Origin: Candidatus Obscuribacterales bacterium
Lineage (GTDB): Bacteria > Cyanobacteriota > Vampirovibrionia > Obscuribacterales > Obscuribacteraceae
NCBI GenBank assembly: GCA_020634035.1
Contig: JACKCM010000006.1
Coordinates: forward strand, 558,001-622,000
Length of the DNA stretch: 64,000 nt
Direction of reading: 5' to 3'
Part shown: piece after piece, positions 51,409-59,084 of the stretch
Layout: every line of letters begins with the position of its first letter
How positions within the stretch are numbered: position 1 is the stretch's first letter
Position numbers and translations under genes: made by a program
Notes under the pieces: model-generated
Database searches by the model: none
Told to the model about the DNA's origin: nothing
Seen by the model: the letters and a program-made list of their open reading frames with translations, nothing else

Positions 51409-54051
51409 ATGGATAGCCTGGTATTTGACGAAAACCTGGCAATGATCTCGAGCGAGATCGAGAAAGCGTTCAATGACTATCCATTCCCCGAGGTGATGCC
51501 GGAACATGTTCTGCTCGCCATCCTGCGCCAGAATTGTGAGATATTCTCCAGACTGGCAAATTTGCTGAGCCTCAAGCTCGGATATCTGGAAGGCACTGTG
51601 CTGCGACATCTCTCGGGCGGATGCTCAAACAAGAACCCGGACTACAGTAAAGCGGAATGGCAGAACATTACCGACTTCATATTTATCGACGCTGATAAGA
51701 TAAGAACAATTCTCGGTCATGAAAAACTGGGCGTCGAGCATGTTTTCTGCTCGCTATCGAGAGTTACGGGCACCCTCTCATTCGAGATTCTTCAAGACCT
51801 GGCGATGCATGCCGATCTTATCGCCCAGGCGATTTCGGTTCTCCACGAAGACTCGAAGCAGGCAGGCACCACCCTTGAAACCAGGGCGCACCACGACAAG
51901 AGCGCAGAAGTCAAAATCGATTGCAGCAATGAATTCGGCATAGACCTCACCACGCTCGCCGCAGAAGCAAAGCTCGATCCGGTCATAGGTCGAGACGAAG
52001 AGATACGCCGAGCTCTGAATATTCTGGCTCGCAGAACTAAAAATAATCCAGTACTGGTTGGTGAAGCCGGAGTTGGAAAAACCGCCATAGCAGAAGGACT
52101 GGCTATTAAAATCGCAGCAGGAGAAGTGCCTGTCAGTCTAAGGGGTCACAGGTTGATCAGCATAGATGTCGGCTCACTGGTTGCCGGAACTTCCATGCGC
52201 GGTCAGTTTGAATCTCGACTCAAAAATCTGATCGATACGGCGACAGAAGCCGGTCGCAACACGATTCTTTTTATCGATGAATTGCACTTACTTGTCGGAG
52301 CCGGCGCCATCGGTGACGGTGCCCTCGACGCCGGAAACATTCTAAAGCCCTATCTGGCACGAGGTCTGATCCGCTGTCTTGGCGCCACCACAATCAGTGA
52401 GTATTCCCGCTACATAGAAAAGGACCCGGCTCTCGCCAGAAGGTTTCAGAAGGTAATGGTCAAAGAGCCCAGTCCATCCCAGACCCTCTCGATACTGAGA
52501 GGTTTGAGAACAAAGTACGAAAGCTATCATGGTGTGAGAATTCGCGACTCTGCCCTGGTGGCGGCAGCCGAACTGAGCGGGCGCTATCTGACCGACAGAA
52601 AGCTGCCGGACAAAGCAGTGGATCTCATAGACGAAGCCGCCTCGCGAAAAGGGATGGAACTCGACTCGACACCGGTAGAGCTGGATGCAATCAACGAAAA
52701 GATGTTGCATCTCGAACTGGAGAGGGCCTCTCTCGAAAAAGATGAAGAGACAAAAAACCGCCAGCGCCTTTCTGAAATTGACAGCCTGGTCGATTCTCTT
52801 AAGTCGGATAGCGAAAAAATCACTTCTGAGTGGAGACAATCCAGAGAAGAGCACCAGAAACTTGGTCTTCTTAAAAAGCGCATGGAGAGATTGGAAAACG
52901 AAATAGCAAAAGCCAAGCGAGATAGAGATTTCAAAAAAGCCGCCATACTAGAAAGGTCTCTTAACGATCAGGACCGAATTTACAAAGAGGTTCAAGAGAG
53001 TTGCGAATCTAGTAAAGATTTCGTCAGCGAAGAAGATATAGCAAGGCTGCTTTCAGAATGGACCGGTATTCCAGCTACAAACCTGGAAGCCACCGAGACC
53101 AAACGACTGCTCTTGCTGGAACAAGAATTGAACGCTTCAGTAGTGATAGGCCAGGACGAAGCACTGAAAGCGGTGGCGCAAAGCATTCGGATAGCGCGCA
53201 CCGGCCTTGCCAGCGCTGAAAGACCGATAGGCAGTTTCCTTTTTGCCGGTCCCACCGGTGTCGGCAAGACCGAGGTGGCCAAAGCCGTTGCCAAAGCGCT
53301 TTTCCCCGGAGCAAAAGCGCTGATTCGCCTGGATATGTCCGAGTACTTCGACAAGTATACTGTCTCTAGACTGATAGGCGCCTCTCCAGGTTATGTCGGC
53401 TTCGAGGACGGAGGACAACTGACTGAAGCCGTCAGAGCCAATCCATACTCTTGCATCCTCTTCGACGAAATCGAAAAAGCCCATTCCGATATCTATAACA
53501 TTCTCCTTCAAATTCTCGATGAAGGCAGACTCTCCGACTCCCGGGGTCGGGTAGTCGATTTCAGAAATACGGTAATCATCCTGACATCGAATGTGGGCGC
53601 TGATTTAAGAGCAGAAACCACTTCTAACAAGAAGAACCCTAGAGCCAGTAACAATTCTAAGGGTATAGATACCCTGCCTCCGGCTTTCAGAGACGAATTG
53701 CAAAAGGTCTTTAAACCGGAGCTTCTAAACCGAATCGACGAGATCGTACTGTTCAAGCCGCTGAATAAGAAAGCTCTGAACAATATTGTGGAGCTTCAGC
53801 TCGATGAGCTCCGCGGTCATTTAGAGAGCAGCGGGTATAAGCTACTGGTCAGCAGTCGTGCTCGCGAGCATATAGCCGACCTCTGTGCCGACACCAATTA
53901 CGGTGCCAGACCCATAAAAAGAATGATCAGAACTCTGATTCAAGTTCCTATCTCAGAGCTTATTCTAGCGGGTGCAAGCGAACTGGAGAACAAGAAAAAA
54001 ATAGAGATTGATCTGATGGATGGTGAGATCACAGTCGCATATTCAAAGTAG
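51409..54051 (+). CDS. Clp/Hsp100 AAA+ ATPase with two ATPase domains
   Basis: 880-residue ClpC/ClpB-like unfoldase. The N-terminal 145 residues resemble a divergent Clp N-domain. AAA1 (about 185-400): Walker A GEAGVGKTAIAEG, Walker B LFIDELHLL, GAGAIGDGALDAG. A coiled-coil middle region (about 430-540; EEHQKLGLLKKRMERLENEIAKAKRD) follows, shorter than ClpB's. AAA2 (about 575-790): GPTGVGKTEVAKAVAKALFPG, LFDEIEKAH, TSNVGADLR. The (L/I)GF tripeptide that docks on ClpP is not seen in the loop after TSNVGAD, so it may remodel proteins and not feed a protease. It begins 3 bases after the LRR gene and ends the operon. Confidence 0.85.
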   Translation: MDSLVFDENLAMISSEIEKAFNDYPFPEVMPEHVLLAILRQNCEIFSRLANLLSLKLGYLEGTVLRHLSGGCSNKNPDYSKAEWQNITDFIFIDADKIRTILGHEKLGVEHVFCSLSRVTGTLSFEILQDLAMHADLIAQAISVLHEDSKQAGTTLETRAHHDKSAEVKIDCSNEFGIDLTTLAAEAKLDPVIGRDEEIRRALNILARRTKNNPVLVGEAGVGKTAIAEGLAIKIAAGEVPVSLRGHRLISIDVGSLVAGTSMRGQFESRLKNLIDTATEAGRNTILFIDELHLLVGAGAIGDGALDAGNILKPYLARGLIRCLGATTISEYSRYIEKDPALARRFQKVMVKEPSPSQTLSILRGLRTKYESYHGVRIRDSALVAAAELSGRYLTDRKLPDKAVDLIDEAASRKGMELDSTPVELDAINEKMLHLELERASLEKDEETKNRQRLSEIDSLVDSLKSDSEKITSEWRQSREEHQKLGLLKKRMERLENEIAKAKRDRDFKKAAILERSLNDQDRIYKEVQESCESSKDFVSEEDIARLLSEWTGIPATNLEATETKRLLLLEQELNASVVIGQDEALKAVAQSIRIARTGLASAERPIGSFLFAGPTGVGKTEVAKAVAKALFPGAKALIRLDMSEYFDKYTVSRLIGASPGYVGFEDGGQLTEAVRANPYSCILFDEIEKAHSDIYNILLQILDEGRLSDSRGRVVDFRNTVIILTSNVGADLRAETTSNKKNPRASNNSKGIDTLPPAFRDELQKVFKPELLNRIDEIVLFKPLNKKALNNIVELQLDELRGHLESSGYKLLVSSRAREHIADLCADTNYGARPIKRMIRTLIQVPISELILAGASELENKKKIEIDLMDGEITVAYSK

Positions 54052-54085
54052 AAAGAGCCGGTTAATCTATTTTGCTCCTCGAGAC

Positions 54086-54115
54086 TTGAAGATTGGGTAC
54101 CTGATTATCTATACT
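54086..54115 (+). promoter_or_regulatory. Promoter of the DUF6941-like gene
   Basis: TTGAAG (54086-54091) and TATACT (54110-54115) with an 18-base spacer. The predicted start is only a few bases before the ATG at 54126. This separates the gene from the Clp operon. Confidence 0.55.
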
Positions 54116-54125
54116 GCGTGGGGAC

Positions 54126-54611
54126 ATGTGGCATGGCGCAACTATAGGATACGATGGCATGGTAATTAGAGCGAACGGAAAAGGTCCCCATTCGAGCGGG
54201 CTTATTCTCTGCGAGCGGGTCCTCCAGGACCTGGTCAACCGCGACGCGGTAACCTGTGTCAATATCTTCAACGGTTTGTCCGCCCAGAGCTTTCCAATGT
54301 TGATGCCTGTTGCTTATGCCTTCGCCCAGGTCACAGGCGCTTCCGGTCCTTTCGAATACGAATATAAGATCCTCGATACCGACGGCAACATAGTGGCACT
54401 CTCACAAAAATCCCGGGTAGAACCACAGCCGGGTACCGATGAAACCACCAGTCATAAAGTTATCAGCGCCTTCAATGGACTCGGTTTCGAAAAAGAAGGA
54501 CTCTACCTGGTAATACTGGAGATTGACGGGGTCGAAGCAGCAGAGCTGCCACTCAAAGTAAGCCGGATCATACCCCAGGTTGTTTCGGGTCAATCCGGCG
54601 GACACGCCTGA
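54126..54611 (+). CDS. DUF6941-like protein
   Basis: 161 residues. After a short variable start, the sequence HSSGLILCERVLQDLVNRDAVTCVNIFNGLSAQSFP, then beta-rich segments (FEYEYKILDTDGNIVA; LYLVILEIDGVEAAELPLKV), fits the DUF6941 family, thought to be a C2-like beta sandwich. Function unknown. No membrane helix. The ATG at 54126 follows GGGGAC; an alternative ATG lies at 54153. It converges with the small membrane gene on the other strand. Confidence 0.62.
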   Translation: MWHGATIGYDGMVIRANGKGPHSSGLILCERVLQDLVNRDAVTCVNIFNGLSAQSFPMLMPVAYAFAQVTGASGPFEYEYKILDTDGNIVALSQKSRVEPQPGTDETTSHKVISAFNGLGFEKEGLYLVILEIDGVEAAELPLKVSRIIPQVVSGQSGGHA

Positions 54612-54626
54612 TTCTGTTCCCCGGGC

Positions 54627-54824
54627 TCAATGGTAGCCCTTAGACTCGACCGGCTGCGGCACCGCGGTCGAACGAGTCTGAAAAAACTGATCGATATCGC
54701 TTCGAGCACAATAATAGCAACAGACCAGAACCAGAAAGAGTGCGGTCCCGCCCAGACTCCAGAAGAGGAGGTGGTTGATGGTATCCACCTCTTGCGAATC
54801 ACTACGATTGAGATTATCACCCAT
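54627..54824 (-). CDS. Small single-span membrane protein (65 aa)
   Basis: An AAGGAG ribosome-binding site lies 5 bases before the ATG at 54824. One membrane helix (about residues 18-42, LLFWSLGGTALFLVLVCCYYCA) is flanked by a polar N-terminus with Ser/Asp/Glu and a basic C-terminus. The family is not recognised. The opposite-strand open frame over the same bases lacks a ribosome-binding site and membrane-like pattern. Confidence 0.6.
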   Translation of the reverse strand: MGDNLNRSDSQEVDTINHLLFWSLGGTALFLVLVCCYYCARSDIDQFFQTRSTAVPQPVESKGYH

Positions 54825-54944
54825 GATTCTCCTTTTAGAACCACATTTCCACCGTGGATGTCAACCGGCGATCCGGTCAATTCATTCTGCTAAACTTCCT
54901 CTTATAAACGGTTCGACTTAAGCGGAGAACAGAGGATTCTATAG

Positions 54945-55724
54945 ATGAGCATGGCTGACTGGGCAATCACGCGGGGTGCATCACCAATTCTCGCTACGGC
55001 AATTCACAACGGCAACCAGGTGAGAGAGGAACTTCAAAAAAGAATGATCCTGTCTGATACAGCCAGGCTTAGAGAAGAAGATCCCTATACCGGTAGATGG
55101 ACCTCGATTGCAGAGAACCGGATAATTCTCTCGACATCCAGATTCGAGGTCGACCTGAACCGCCCCCGGGAGAAAGCTGTTTACGCCAGACCCGAAGACG
55201 CCTGGGGTTTGAACATCTGGGATCATGATCTGGAGAGCGAAGTGGTCCAGTCTTCTCTGGAAAAGTATGATCGATTCTACCTCGAACTCAAAGGTATACT
55301 CGATCAACTCCAGTCTGAATACGGACGTTTCGTGGTCTATGACATCCATTCATATAATCATCGACGTAATGGAGCCGATGCCCCGCCCGAGCCGGAAGAA
55401 GCCAATCCGGAGGTCAATCTGGGCACAGGCAGCCTGGACAAATCCCGCTGGGGTAAGGTTGCCGACGCATTCATGGACACCATCAGAGACTTCGACTATA
55501 ACGGCCGCCATCTCGATGTCCGCGAGAACATAAAGTTTAAAGGAGGCTGGCTCTCCACCTGGATTCATCAGACCTACCCCGATAGCGGCTGTTGCCTGGC
55601 GGTCGAATTCAAGAAGTTTTTCATGGATGAATGGACCGGCGAGTATTTTGAAGCAGACATGATCAAGGTCGAAGAAGCCCTCAAAAGCACCGTAGAACCT
55701 GTCACGAAAGCAGCCGGTCTTTAG
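54945..55724 (+). CDS. N-formylglutamate amidohydrolase family protein
   Basis: 259 residues of the FGase family (relatives release formate from N-formylglutamate, end of one histidine-degradation route). The family features ATAIHNGN, a metal-site region REEDPYTG, STSRFEVDLNRPREKAVY and YDIHSYNHRR are in order. The histidines in IHNGN and DIHSYNH are likely metal ligands. No histidine-utilisation genes are adjacent, so a different substrate is possible. Stands alone. Confidence 0.82.
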   Translation: MSMADWAITRGASPILATAIHNGNQVREELQKRMILSDTARLREEDPYTGRWTSIAENRIILSTSRFEVDLNRPREKAVYARPEDAWGLNIWDHDLESEVVQSSLEKYDRFYLELKGILDQLQSEYGRFVVYDIHSYNHRRNGADAPPEPEEANPEVNLGTGSLDKSRWGKVADAFMDTIRDFDYNGRHLDVRENIKFKGGWLSTWIHQTYPDSGCCLAVEFKKFFMDEWTGEYFEADMIKVEEALKSTVEPVTKAAGL

Positions 55725-55907
55725 AATGACGCCACTATATTCAATGCAGCGAATATAAAAGTCGCCCTATTTCGGTTTTTAAACAATCGCGAGATATCGA
55801 AGCGTTTTTGATTACTATCATGGCGAGGGGGAATAATTTGAGGTAGTATTTTGATCGAGCATGGCAGTGGCAATTATTTTTCCTTTTTCCTGCGGTAATA
55901 GAAGTCT

Positions 55908-56615
55908 ATGGAAAACGCGAAGCAAACAAAAGATATCAAAGTGATGATCGCAGAAGATCACGAGATCGTCAGAACCGGTCTGAAGCTTTTGTTTCATGGC
56001 GCACCGGACATAAAGATAGTTTCTGAAGTGGACAACGGCAAAGAGGCCGTGGACAGGGTCGGTCTGGTGCGTCCGGATGTGATTCTTATGGATGTGACGA
56101 TGCCGGTAATGGATGGTATAGAAGCCACCGATCATATCCTCTCCCGTTATAAAGACGCCAAAGTAATCATGCTCACCTCCGACGGCTCAGAAAGGACCGT
56201 GATGGCGGCACTATCCTGCGGTGCCAGCGGATACTGCCTCAAAGACGTTTCTCCCGACAGGCTCTTCGCCGGCATCAGACTGGTACACGAGGGTGATGTC
56301 TGGATCGATTCGGCAGTGGCAAAGGTGATAGTCAAAGAGACAGATTCGCCAGAACCCGGCAAGATAACCACGAAGAGAAGTTCGGCAGGCATGCCGGCGA
56401 TAAAGTCAAACAAAGCCGTACAGACTGAGCTTTCAGAAAGAGAACAAGAAGTCCTCTCGCTCATTGTGGAAGGTTTTTCAAATCAAAAAATCGCCGATCA
56501 GCTTCATATCAGCATAGACACAGTCAAAACCCATATTCGCCATATCATGGAGAAACTCTCGGTCAGCGATCGCACCCAGGCTGCCGTCAAAGCAATCCGG
56601 GACAAAATAGTCTAG
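55908..56615 (+). CDS. NarL/LuxR-family response regulator
   Basis: 235 residues. Receiver domain (1-125): acidic pair in IAEDHEIVRTG, phospho-Asp in ILMDVTMPVMDG, Lys in YCLKDVSP. After a 40-residue linker, a LuxR-type HTH (about 170-230; LSEREQEVLSLIVEGFSNQKIADQLHI in part) binds DNA. It heads the signalling block that runs to the end of the window. The cognate kinase is uncertain; the multidomain kinase at 59085 is the nearest candidate. Confidence 0.92.
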   Translation: MENAKQTKDIKVMIAEDHEIVRTGLKLLFHGAPDIKIVSEVDNGKEAVDRVGLVRPDVILMDVTMPVMDGIEATDHILSRYKDAKVIMLTSDGSERTVMAALSCGASGYCLKDVSPDRLFAGIRLVHEGDVWIDSAVAKVIVKETDSPEPGKITTKRSSAGMPAIKSNKAVQTELSEREQEVLSLIVEGFSNQKIADQLHISIDTVKTHIRHIMEKLSVSDRTQAAVKAIRDKIV

Positions 56616-56623
56616 CTTTCGAT

Positions 56624-57061
56624 TCAGACCTGAGTAGGCAGGAGAACCAGATCAAACCAGAAGGATTTCACGATCTGACACAGATCCCGAAATCCCTTCA
56701 GATCGCTGGGCTTTTGAATATAGCAATTACAGTGATTGTCGTAAGCCTGTCGTATATCACTCTGTTCGTCCGAGCTAGAGATAATGATCACCGGCGTCTG
56801 CTTGAATCGAGGATCCGACTTGAGGCAGCGTAAAACATCATGGCCACTTAGTTTGGGCATGTTCAAATCAAGCAGGATAAGACCTACTTTGCTGGATTCG
56901 CTATCGGCGTGATCAGCCTCAATCGCCTTCAAAACCGCCTCTCCGTCACCGGCGACAAGCAACTCGAAGCCGAGTTCTCTGGTGTTGCCCATACACTTCA
57001 GAAGCAGCGTCACATCCGCTTCACTATCGTCTCCGATAAGAATTTTGGTTTTAGTCAGCAT
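56624..57061 (-). CDS. Stand-alone receiver protein (Rcp1-like)
   Basis: 145 residues, receiver only: IGDDSEADVTLLLKCM, phospho-Asp in ILLDLNMPKLSG, the ISSSDEQSDIRQAYD region, and the Lys in CYIQKPSDLKGF. The length and the long alpha-4/beta-5 part resemble phytochrome-associated Rcp1 receivers. It would shuttle phosphate in a phosphorelay. The ATG lies 5 bases after TATAAA with no Shine-Dalgarno. Confidence 0.88.
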   Translation of the reverse strand: MLTKTKILIGDDSEADVTLLLKCMGNTRELGFELLVAGDGEAVLKAIEADHADSESSKVGLILLDLNMPKLSGHDVLRCLKSDPRFKQTPVIIISSSDEQSDIRQAYDNHCNCYIQKPSDLKGFRDLCQIVKSFWFDLVLLPTQV

Positions 57062-57066
57062 TGCTT

Positions 57067-57072
57067 TTTATA
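57067..57072 (-). promoter_or_regulatory. -10 box 5 bases before the receiver gene
   Basis: TATAAA, spacer AAGCA, ATG on the minus strand; no Shine-Dalgarno. It is another member of the leaderless-start pattern. Confidence 0.45.
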
Positions 57073-57389
57073 GATTGCCGGGGTCGAAGGTAATACAGGT
57101 GTCGGTATCTCCCTTCACCTCTTTCAAACTTACCAGTTATGTACGGTCACGCCTAGAGCCATACTTACCAAACAGACCAGGGATTAGTCCCTTGATCGAG
57201 TGAAATTCCCGAAAACCACCTCTGAACTGACAGGGACTCTAACCCAGAGGGGTGATTGAAGCATCACAATAGAACTAATGAGCGATTAAATGCTCGCCAC
57301 GGATTCGATACATTGGAAGAAGGAGGATTGAAGCCACAGAGCTGCCGATCTTCTGAGGAAACCCCGATTCCCAGGCGAGACCCGACTTG
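57073..57389. other. Divergent intergenic region
   Basis: It carries the promoters of the receiver gene and of the REC-HTH-kinase gene. An AAGGAGG near 57320 is followed after one base by a TTG frame of 18 codons that ends on the start of the kinase gene; the spacing is too short for normal initiation. No RNA or repeat was recognised. Confidence 0.35.
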
Positions 57390-59036
57390 ATGAAAATGTC
57401 TGTCCAGACTAAACCGGCTGTGCAAGCCAAAAAACCGATCAGGATCTTACTGGTTGAAGACCAGGAAGTTCTCCGGCTCGGCATTAAACTCTCATTCCAC
57501 GACAGCCCCGACCTTCAGATTGTCGGTGAGGCAGCCGATGGTCCCACTGCCGTTACCATGGCAGAAGAGCTGCAGCCGGACCTGATATTAATGGATATAG
57601 GGCTACCTGAATTCGACGGAATAGTAGCCACTCGAAGAATAAAAGCAGAGACCGGCAGTAAGATTCTCATCCTCAGTAGCCACGGCGAAGATGAGTGCCT
57701 CTATCCATCCCTGGAAGCCGGAGCCGACGGTTATTGCCTCAAGGATATCAGCAAAGATTCTCTGCTCTCAGCTATCCGAGCAGTGGCAGGCGGTGGCACC
57801 TGGCTGGACGATTCTATAGCCCGTCGGGTTCTGAAGGCGGTGAAATCGGTGGATCCCCAGTCCACCTCCCAGAACTATATTCTCACCGAACCGGAACGCC
57901 GCATTCTCAATCTGATCATGGAAGGTAAATCGGCAGAGCTTATAGCCCAAGAACTAGAGATGTCTTTGAGTGATGTACATAATCACACTAAAGTGGTACT
58001 TCAGAAGGTTTCTATCAAAGACAGAATTCCTGCTCTAGAAGACAGTGACCCGGCGCGGTCTCACCGACGCATCACCTACGAGCACGAGCTGGCGAGAAGA
58101 TGCCGACACTGTTACAAGAAATTGCCGCTTTCGGAAGAATCTTGCCCTTATGACGGTCAAGAAGCCATCCTCGACGAGAGGATCGGCTCTATCTATGCCG
58201 AGCGCTACGAGATACTTTCTTTGATAGGCTCCGGCACCGGCGGAGCGGTTTACAAAGCCAGACATAAATTCATGGGAAAAATGGTAGCGATCAAAATCAT
58301 GCACCCGGAGCAGATGAACAACATCGATTTGATTCAGCGCTTCCGCCAGGAGGCAGCCACAGTCAGCATTCTCAAACATGAAAACATCGTCTCTGTAACC
58401 GACTTCGGTCTCACCGAGAGTGGTGACGCATTCATGATCATGGAATATTGCGATGGTGTCGGTCTCGATACCATTCTCAATGAACATGGCTATCTGAGAG
58501 CCCAGCTGGCAGTGCCGATTTTTAGACAGATTTGCACCGGAATGGCGGAAGCTCATAAAAACGGCATTCTGCACCGGGACCTCAAACCAAGCAATGTGCT
58601 GATTTCAAAATTCGGGTCCTCTTCCATGAGGGTCCAGATAGCTGATTTCGGCACGGCTAAAGTACTTTCGAATCAGGGTGGTCTGGGCGCGCCGGTTGTA
58701 GAGACGAAAATCGGCCAGATTTTCGGCACTCCTCTTTATATGAGTCCGGAACAATGCCAGGGCAAAAATCTCAGCAAAGCTGCCGATATTTATTCCCTGG
58801 GCTGTTTGATGTATCAGACTCTCACAGGGCAACCGCCCATCAATGGTGACGACTATGTAGATGTAATGTACAAGCATGTCAACTGCGAGCCGACCAATAT
58901 AGCCCAGACCGAAGCCAGCGGAGATGTACCGGCCTTTCTGCAGGGAATAGTGATGAAAGCAATTCGAAAGGATCCCGGAATGCGTTACCAGTCCATGGAG
59001 GAGCTAAAATCGTACCTGGACGGAATCCCCATCTGA
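57390..59036 (+). CDS. Receiver-LuxR HTH-zinc ribbon-Ser/Thr kinase fusion
   Basis: 548 residues joining a two-component regulator to a Hanks kinase. Receiver (about 18-135): LLVEDQEVLRLG, phospho-Asp in ILMDIGLPEFDG, YCLKDISKD. LuxR-like HTH (about 165-220; LTEPERRILNLIMEGKSAELIAQ). A short Cys region (RRCRHCYKKLPLSEESCPYDG) resembles the zinc ribbons found before kinases. Kinase (about 275-545): IGSGTGGAVYKA, Lys in VAIKIMH, HRDLKPSN, ADFGTAKVL, YMSPEQCQG. All catalytic residues are present. Phosphorylation of the receiver could control both DNA binding and kinase activity. It starts near a TTG/ATG pair with no clear ribosome-binding site. Confidence 0.88.
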   Translation: MKMSVQTKPAVQAKKPIRILLVEDQEVLRLGIKLSFHDSPDLQIVGEAADGPTAVTMAEELQPDLILMDIGLPEFDGIVATRRIKAETGSKILILSSHGEDECLYPSLEAGADGYCLKDISKDSLLSAIRAVAGGGTWLDDSIARRVLKAVKSVDPQSTSQNYILTEPERRILNLIMEGKSAELIAQELEMSLSDVHNHTKVVLQKVSIKDRIPALEDSDPARSHRRITYEHELARRCRHCYKKLPLSEESCPYDGQEAILDERIGSIYAERYEILSLIGSGTGGAVYKARHKFMGKMVAIKIMHPEQMNNIDLIQRFRQEAATVSILKHENIVSVTDFGLTESGDAFMIMEYCDGVGLDTILNEHGYLRAQLAVPIFRQICTGMAEAHKNGILHRDLKPSNVLISKFGSSSMRVQIADFGTAKVLSNQGGLGAPVVETKIGQIFGTPLYMSPEQCQGKNLSKAADIYSLGCLMYQTLTGQPPINGDDYVDVMYKHVNCEPTNIAQTEASGDVPAFLQGIVMKAIRKDPGMRYQSMEELKSYLDGIPI

Positions 59037-59084
59037 AGCTGACAAATCCAGGCGCCAGCTTCGCCCAGACCAATTCAGTCATCT

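Noticed and set aside
54630..54893. Plus-strand frame opposite the 65-residue membrane protein
   Set aside because: The minus-strand frame has AAGGAG and a clear membrane helix; this one has neither.
57320..57388. Upstream 18-codon TTG frame before the REC-HTH-kinase gene
   Set aside because: The AAGGAGG is only one base from the TTG, too close for initiation.
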